In this document: one piece after another, positions 57,031 to 64,000 of the stretch
Position numbering within the stretch: position 1 is the stretch's first letter
Layout: every line of letters begins with the position of its first letter
DNA from: Caenorhabditis elegans
Taxonomy: Eukaryota > Nematoda > Chromadorea > Rhabditida > Rhabditidae
Direction of reading: 5' to 3'
NCBI RefSeq assembly: GCF_000002985.6
Contig: NC_003281.10
Span: 4,774,001-4,838,000 of the forward strand
Length of the DNA: 64,000 nt
Notes under the pieces: model-generated
The model's input: only the letters and a program-made list of their open reading frames with translations
Databases searched by the model: none
What the model was told of the DNA's origin: nothing
Program-made: the position numbers and the translations under genes

Positions 57031-60000
57031 AAAAATTAATACTAGGTTTCAGGCAAATCAGATTTTTAGTGGTACATTGTACATGATTAAATAATTTTTG
57101 CGTCGCCCTGAAAGACCTTTCATTAGTTGTTTTTTTTCAGATTTACGACATAGAAAACACCAAAAATACATTTAAATTGTGTTTCAAATATCGAAATAAT
57201 TTATCAATAAACTGATAAATTCACAAATTTTCAGATATAAGTTGAATTCGGTAAATACTCCAAACTTTTCCAAACAAAACATTTCAGAGAACTATTTTCC
57301 TTCTGGACGTTTTTTTCGACATTATAAGTTCGATTTTTTTTAAAAATATTTTCTGCTTTATTCAGATAAAATTGGAACACTCTTCTTGTGTTCACAAAGA
57401 ACGAGCTCCATATTTTTTTCAATTTTGCAAATGATTTTGAAATTCCATTAAAATCACATGATACCTCAATAAATCCCTATTTTTTGCTTTTTTGAATTTT
57501 GATTCCAAAAATACTTTTTTTAGCTTCTCAGATGTTTTTTTCTGTTTTCAATTTAAATTTCTGATTAGATTTTGTTTTGTACCAAATGCCAAGTATCGGA
57601 TTATCTTTTTGGGTTTCAGAAAAACTAAAAAAAAACAACAAAGTAAGCCCCCAAATTTCAAAGTAATGAAGCAAGAAAATGACGAAAAAAAAAAGAAAAA
57701 AGAGAAGAAAATCCCTCGGGACCACATTTTCAGATATCATGAAAGTCAGTCAGCCGTTAGTTTGTATGGAGGTCAATGCATTTTTACAAAGTTTAAGATT
57801 GAGTTGTTCTATGGTTCTCCGTTCAAAGATCTTTAAATTTCAGACTTCCTTGTAAAAATTTTGGTACCTAATGCTAGACTATTAAAGAGGATTACTGTTT
57901 TTCAGAATGGCTCACCGGCGCCATTTAGAGAAAGAGATCTTTGGCTTGAAAAATTTTCAAAAAATTTCTAATTTCTTTGAGTCAGTTTAAACTCAGAATT
58001 CTAATCACGAATTTTCCTCATAGATTGTCAAAATTTTGAAGCTGCAAAACTCAACTCCTAAAAGCTGAAATTTAAATCTTTAGAGGTTTTTTCTACTCTA
58101 TGAGGAATACGGAATTTTGAGATTTTAATTTTTTAAAGATTAATTATGACTGATGTTTGGTGGAATTCAAATTTCATTTCGCATAAAAATGCTACAAATC
58201 TATTTTCGATCCTCTCGACCGACCCACCCCTCCTGACAGTAAATAGTTTTCTTTGTTTAAAAAATTAGGCTCTTTATATAAAATTTATATTGTTTTTGCA
58301 AACTTTTGATGATTTTAAATTTTCTAAAAGTATCCAAACAGTTCGGAATCTTCTTGAAATTTTTTTAATTTCTCGAAAAAAATCTTCTGTAGATTTTCCG
58401 ACTGTAGTATGATATAAGTAACTCATCCATTTTCCATAATAAACAAATCATTTTTATTTTTTAGTCACTAAAATAATTTGAATGATCATCGAGTAACGAT
58501 CATCAGTACATTCGAAATGACCGGATGGAATGTCTAGTCTTGGTTTAAAAAAATATATAATTCAATTATGGATGTGTCACTATTGACTCATAAGTTCTAG
58601 TTACACATATTTTGGATTTTTAATCAGTTTCAATTTTTGTGTATAGTTTTGAAATTCAATAGAAAATTTTGTTTTTGTAAATTGAAAAAAAAAATTATTA
58701 GTCAAGTAGTCATGGATTTTTCCTTGGTTGCCTAGAAATTTATAGTCATTATAAACTCCAAAAATGTTTCTTAAAAAAGATTTTTCTTGCCTACTAAACT
58801 CATATTCAGATCTTTCCCGTTATTCTGACAAGTCTTAGATTTAATTACAATTATTACGATTTTTCGAGAAAATTTGCCTGAAAATAGTAATTTTCAATCA
58901 ACAAAAGGGGTTAAATCATAAGAAAATCTGTTATTTTTGTTAGGACAAGTAACTTCCTACTAATTTCCTATAAATTTCCATTCGTTTTTCTTATTCTAAT
59001 TTATATGCACTGCCTGACTGGTAAGTAGAAAAGAAAAAAAAAAGAAATGGAGACAATTGGTTTTTCGTTAAGCTTTTTTTGTTAAATTTGTATAAAACTT
59101 TTTTCACTGAAAACAGTTTTCAGTCTCGCTTGTATGTCAAGACTACAGTGAACTTAAAGTAATAACAGCTGAAAACGTGAAAAGTCAGCTGAAAAGTTCC
59201 CGAACTATTTGAAAGGGAGAACATAAGTTAATTATCTCTCCCGTAATATTATTTGTTTTATATTCTAATTTCAATCGCCGTAAATCGTTTTTTGATTTGA
59301 GAATTGAAAATTCGCAAACTCAATTGCGCGCGAGTTTGAAATCGAACTTTCTGCAATTGCCGAATGTTTAAACTTCCGCCAATTTTACATTTTCGGCAAC
59401 TATAGTCTTATAAGTTGGTTTTCATGCAATTTCCGTTTTTTATTCTTCCACACTTCAATTATCACTCAAATTTAAAAACAAATTTTATTTAAAAAAACAA
59501 ATTCGTACCAATTTTTGTTGTTTTTTCTTTCCGAATTTTTCCAATTCAAACAAGGAACTTCTTCAAATGTTAATTTTTGCCTAATTTTCGGCGTTTTCTT
59601 CGAAGTTGGAATTAAAATGCTCAGTGTGGATTAGCTACTACTCCACCACATAGTCTATTAATTAAGTATACACTGTTTTTTCAAATTTTTCGTGGTCTTC
59701 TCAAGTTTAAATGGAAATAATTCTTTAAACGAATTCCTATTTTGAGTTGAACATTCATTAATTTAATGAATAGATAAACTCATAGATGATGGATTGAAAT
59801 GAACCTAAAAACATCAACGTTTTCCGTTTGTTTTCAGCTTTTTTTTGCTGAAAAGAAAAAGATGCAAAAGAAATGGAGATGTCTCTCTGCAAATTAAAAC
59901 TAAATGTAAGTTATCGTGTGTTGGAGTTCTGAAGCTCATTTTATTTTGGAGTTTTATGGGCCTGCCTGCCTCACGCCTACACCCACACTTCTTGTCGAAA

Positions 60001-60046
60001 TGCATGTAAATGCTGTCTAACTAAACGTCTAAAAACTGTGAGATTT

Positions 60047-60098
60047 AAATAATTCTCAAAAACCAAATAATTCTCAAAAACCAAATAATTCTCAAAAT
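60047..60098. repeat. Tandem repeat, 18-bp unit, about 2.8 copies
   Basis: Unit AAATAATTCTCAAAAACC is repeated head to tail; the third copy diverges after CTCAAAA. Confidence 0.88.
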
Positions 60099-62954
60099 CT
60101 CTTCATATCACAACTCATGCCAACTTGGAGCAATATTCTTCATGGCTGGTATAATTATCTTCTCTTATCCCAATATTCTATTATTGAAAAACTTTTTTTA
60201 ATTAGTCATCTTTCTTTTCAATTTTTACTCTTTACAATTAAATAGATGTATGTTTCATAAAGATCAGAACTAAATTATTGAAAAATTTTGAACGCGATAA
60301 AAGAAAGAAATTAGTTTTTAAAAACGCAAAAAACCTAAGAATCATCAACTCTTAGATCTACCAATTGTGTGAGTCAGATCACAAACTCCTCACCACCCGG
60401 GAATTCAAAATAATTAGTTGCTCCTCGAAAATCAATTCAGGCTTTTATATTCATGTTTTGAATAATAAAAACTGATTTTTTTATAAGAAAATTTGACGAC
60501 AACTACAGAGAAATTATTTTAAACGTTTCTAATGAATAATATCATATTTTCAGTACCTGAAGCTATTTTAAGTTTTCGAAATATGCAAGGATGCCTTTAA
60601 ATCCATTAGCCTAAAATAAATTGTTGAAGATCAAAAAGTCAAGTGACGAATCCACTACTTGGTCATTCTCTGAATCAAGTCTCATTTCTATATATTTCGA
60701 ATCATATTTCAACTATATCTCATATTCTGTTCCAGATTGTTCTCTGCTTCTTTTTGAAACTTCTTGACCGCCATGCCCCCTAGGTTTCCTTATTGTTTTT
60801 CTGCATTCTAATGGAAAACTTTTCCGAAATTTTATTCATCGTATGCCATGCAAAGTTCTTTCTTGTCTTTGTTACGTGGGAGTAGATGATGAAGATAGAA
60901 TTGCTCATGAGCGTGTTTCTTTCATAAAATGGGCGGAGTTTTAGGCATTGTGCTATGTTTCATTTGATTTTAGTTTTGCCTACGATTTCGTGTTTTAAGT
61001 TTTAGGCGTCAATTTTTATTTTTTTTTAAATAAAAATGCCATAAATGTTTTAAAAACTTATGTTCTATCACGACAAATTTATCACTGATTAATATATTTA
61101 TATATGGATAACTGAAACAGTTCTTTGGAAATTGAAAATTTACAGGTTTTTTGAATTTGTTGAAGAACTTATAGGTTCTAGGTTGAATAATCACTAGTGA
61201 ACATATCTCTTTGGCATAACGAATGAAACTAATTAAAGGGTGAGTAGAGTTTGCTGGTTTTTTAGCCTTGATTCCAAGTTGACTTTAAAAAACTAAAACA
61301 TGAAATTTGACAACTTTTCCTTGGATCTTTATTATTTGGTCTATAATTTATGAGCAAAAATTCAAATTACCTGATAATATAACTAATAAACTCAAGTTCA
61401 ACCCACTTCATACTTATGACAACTTCTTCGAGATATTTCAAAAACTAAGCCAATTATCTCCATTTTTTACTTCACATAATTCAGACATCACTTGACCTTT
61501 TTGTATAACATTCAAAAATGTTTTGAAGCATAAAACAATAGAGTCTTCCTATTTTTTTTTAAAGGTTTCAGTTTTTTAGCTCTTCAAATCAAAAAAATAT
61601 ATGACAAAAATTTAGATAGTTCAAATTCAATTGAATTTGTTGAAAAGATAAACAGAAAAATTATTGATGCACGGAATGGGTTTTTTGCGCTTTGAAAAAT
61701 GTGCATGTTATGGGATGCTTGAAACATGTTTTTATTTTTAGTTTCATAGGATCGATTAAGTCAGACTAAAGTACTTTTAATGTTATATAATTTCTGGCAA
61801 GGCGATCATAGTGTGTAGGCACGGATTGAAGAGTGCCTGCCTCATGCCTGCCTTTCATGAAAAATTATGCATCGGTGTTTGCAATGTTTCAGTATTATTC
61901 AGAATAATTTATATAGTTTCTGACAGATAACCTTTCGGCAAAAAGTAATCGCCAAAATAGAACTGAAGTATATACATAAATAATACATTTTTTTCGTTGA
62001 GATTTTATTTTAAATATTTTATTACAAATTAGTTTGACATATAAATCTCAACCCAGAATATTTACGAATTTTCGTGTGACAATGTTATTTTTGGAATTCA
62101 ATACGGGCGTGGTCTCACTATCAGTCAAAATTCTGATATAAAATCGTTTTTTTTTCTGTGACGAGGTGCTGTCAGTTCTGCAGAATAAATTTTTTCTGTG
62201 AATTCGTTAAAAATTGTGACCTCATTTCAAAGCTTCTTACTTTTTTGGTGAGCCTTCCTGGCACGGGTTTTTTTGGTATTTTTTCAAAATTTGCAACTTT
62301 TTTGGAATTTTAATAAATTTTTGTACAATGAAATTATTTGTACAATGAAACTCTGGATCGAAACTTACTACTACAAAAGTTCCAAAACATGGAACGTATG
62401 TTACCATGTACTCTAAAAAATGAAACCTCTTCCAAATAATCATTAAACTTTTAAATATTTTTCCAGTCTGTTCGGGAAATAACCGGATTTTCATTATTTC
62501 TCAAAATGAATTTTTCCCGAATTTTCAGATGTATTTCCGGCGAACAATGTCTTGAAAATATGAAGTATAATATGTGTTTTATTTCCTATTGCCCATTCTT
62601 AAAAAAGCTCCTAAATATGGGACCAGGCGTAAGGCTGCCTACGTGCATTTAGATCCCGCATCATTCTTACCTATTTTAGTCAAAATTCATTCAAAATCTT
62701 GTGAAATCACATGACTTTTATCCCCATCGGACTCATAAAACTTTCACTGAAAATGGACCTCATTATTATTTCTAGAATACTGAATTGGGGTCTAAACATT
62801 CAAAACTGACTCAGATGGCTTGATAGAAGATATGAAGGAAAGTAATCTCGAGTTTGATTTTCTTTTTTATGAATTTAGATATACGATAGTGAGGGTGGCA
62901 CGAAATGGGTGCAAAAATTATTTTAAAATTCTACGAAGTTTCAAAGTTACTCAC

Positions 62955-63305
62955 GAATCAAGCTCTCGTCTGGTTTGTCTAGATCATTTCCGGGTTTAGC
63001 TAGAAAAATAATAATTATTCAGCTAGAACGTTTAGTTCTCTAATTAGAGCATTAAAGTTTCGATTACTCTTCAATTAACTAATTTTCTGAATAATTCATT
63101 TCGGTCCGTGGCGTCTCACTTTCAATTGAACCGTCATTTACACTACTCCATTTTTAAGGTTTGTAAGTTACCGAAAGTATAAAAAACCAACTTATAGAAT
63201 AAGAGTTGTTCCCCCTGTGCCAAAATTGTTATAATTTTTAGTATCCAATTGCCGAAAATCTGCCCAATTTTACCTGATCAGAATGTTGTCTGCAATTTCC
63301 GAGTT
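62955..63305 (-). other. Two exon-like blocks on the minus strand
   Basis: Block 62999-62955 (45 nt) has a TTTTTCTAG acceptor and GTGAGT donor and reads KPGNDLDKPDESLI. Block 63305-63274 (32 nt) has a TTTACAG acceptor and GTAAAA donor. They cannot be joined directly without a stop, so they may belong to different transcripts, need a missing exon, or be chance. Confidence 0.25.
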
Positions 63306-63734
63306 CTGTAAATTGAAATGATGAACAACTTTTTTAAATACCTATTTTACCTTTCCTGCTTCAAACATATCTTACAAATAAAAACGGTTCTCTGAACAAA
63401 TGTGGCTGATTCATTATAAAAACATGTCAATTCCCAATACAATTCCACCCATTCTCTCCTACTTTTCTTTTCTAAAAATGACGTTTTATCATAATATCAA
63501 AGTCTCAACCGCTCTCTCTATATATCCTACCTCAAGGACTCCTCCCATTTTTATATTTATCGTTTAGTTGATCAAGTTGTAAATATTTTAAATTTTGTTA
63601 TTTGATTTTTTTATGTTTTCTACTTGAAATTTGACTGATCTTTGACCAGAATAACTTTATTTAAATCCTTTGCTCCCACTCATTTTTGCATTATCTTACG
63701 TTTCTATTTCAAATATAAAGTAATTTTCAGACAA

Positions 63735-63825
63735 ATGAAATTCATGTGGCGAACACTTTTACTCACTGCGGTTCTCTTTATTTCCATCACATCGGCATGC
63801 AACAAAAATGGAGAAGGATGTTTGT
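63735..63825 (+). CDS. First exon of a secreted-peptide gene, cut by the window edge
   Basis: ATG 63735 opens MKFMWRTLLLTAVLFISIT, a signal peptide, followed by SACNKNGEGCL and a GTAAGT donor at 63826. AATTTTCAG four bases before the ATG is a likely SL1 acceptor. The next exons should lie beyond the window; the intron contains TGCCTGCC-type repeat sequence (63852-63905). Cys-rich start after cleavage suggests a small disulphide-bonded secreted protein. A closer TTCCAG at 63910-63915 gives only a short unconvincing tail. Confidence 0.6.
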
Positions 63826-64000
63826 GTAAGTAAATGAAAATGAATACAACTGCCTACCTGCACCCAAGACAACTTACGTCTGTCTGACGCCTGAAAGCCT
63901 ATGTCTCCTTCCAGAGGTGCGCTGCAAATCTACAAACAGTTAATTTCGGTACCGTAATCCAACATTTAAAAACATTTAGAAAACCGGAAAATATCCAATT

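Larger units (their letters stand above)
57031..63734. other. Long gene-poor stretch, possibly introns of an unseen gene
   Basis: 6.7 kb, very AT-rich. I see TGCCTGCC-type repeats near 59957 and 61831, a short tandem repeat at 60047-60098, a direct repeat of TTTGTACAATGAAA at about 62321-62351, and two exon-like blocks on the minus strand near 63 kb. Open frames at 57492-57836 and 62237-62494 are low-complexity and unsupported. Confidence 0.5.

Noticed and set aside
57492-57836. 115-codon plus-strand frame with a Lys-rich segment
   Set aside because: Low-complexity Phe and Lys runs from poly-T and poly-A DNA; possible splice sites do not build a consistent gene.
62237-62494. 85-codon minus-strand frame
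   Set aside because: AT-driven composition, no acceptor or neighbour exon in phase, no recognisable motif.
1-64000. tRNA genes or CRISPR-like arrays
   Set aside because: I scanned by eye for box A/box B pairs and for regularly spaced direct repeats and found none that were convincing; a covariance-model search could still find small RNAs that I cannot see.
63910-64000. Second exon of the secreted-peptide gene
   Set aside because: TTCCAG at 63910-63915 gives an immediate stop from the GTAAGT donor, and only a short unconvincing tail from the alternative donor.

Overview
The window is nematode nuclear DNA, almost certainly Caenorhabditis elegans, from the C38D4 neighbourhood of chromosome III. 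It is AT-rich, with many small exons separated by introns that often end in TTTCAG, and several genes have a TTTCAG-type trans-splice acceptor just before the ATG. Spliced by eye, five genes match proteins I recognise: mel-28 (the conceptual product is 1784 aa, the length I remember for MEL-28), the LOTUS-domain germ-granule gene mip-1/eggd-1, the WW-PH-RhoGAP gene tag-325, the METTL5 homologue metl-5, and the caudal-type homeobox gene pal-1. arl-6 (BBS3) follows. Names and cosmid numbers are from memory; exon coordinates were derived from the sequence by matching reading phase across splice sites.

Layout, left to right. 0-12 kb: the 3' part of a small single-pass membrane-protein gene (+), then a run of minus-strand genes: a secreted LDLa/EGF-like protein, a secreted cysteine-rich protein, a RING-finger protein with a second Cys/His cluster, and a type I membrane protein with a charged cytoplasmic tail. 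12-31 kb: plus-strand genes mel-28, mip-1, tag-325 and metl-5. 31-41 kb: minus-strand pal-1, an uncharacterised coiled-coil/zinc-finger gene and arl-6. 42-48 kb: two tandem TauE/SafE-type multipass transporter genes. 51-55.5 kb: a secreted cysteine-rich gene. 56-64 kb: a tiny Gly-rich gene, then about 7 kb with few recognisable exons and several fold-back repeats, ending with the first exon of a secreted-peptide gene.

The most unusual architecture lies at 42-56 kb. Two divergent protein-kinase genes sit on the plus strand, each wholly inside a large intron of a minus-strand host gene. The first lies in an intron of the left TauE gene that its tandem paralogue lacks; this kinase has lost the segment between the VAIK lysine and the catalytic-loop helix, is out of frame and has an altered DFG motif, so it looks like a decaying gene. 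The second appears intact. The two TauE genes share a 476-bp tract with only three mismatches, although they are diverged on both sides. One end of that tract coincides with the splice junction of the kinase-bearing intron.

Functional themes: germline and embryo (mel-28 in nuclear pore/kinetochore assembly, mip-1 in P granules, pal-1 as a maternally regulated posterior determinant with a GLD-1-type site right after its stop codon), ribosome modification (metl-5), Rho signalling (tag-325) and cilia (arl-6). Intronic and intergenic DNA carries several inverted-repeat families, including a recurrent element with GGTCTCG termini.
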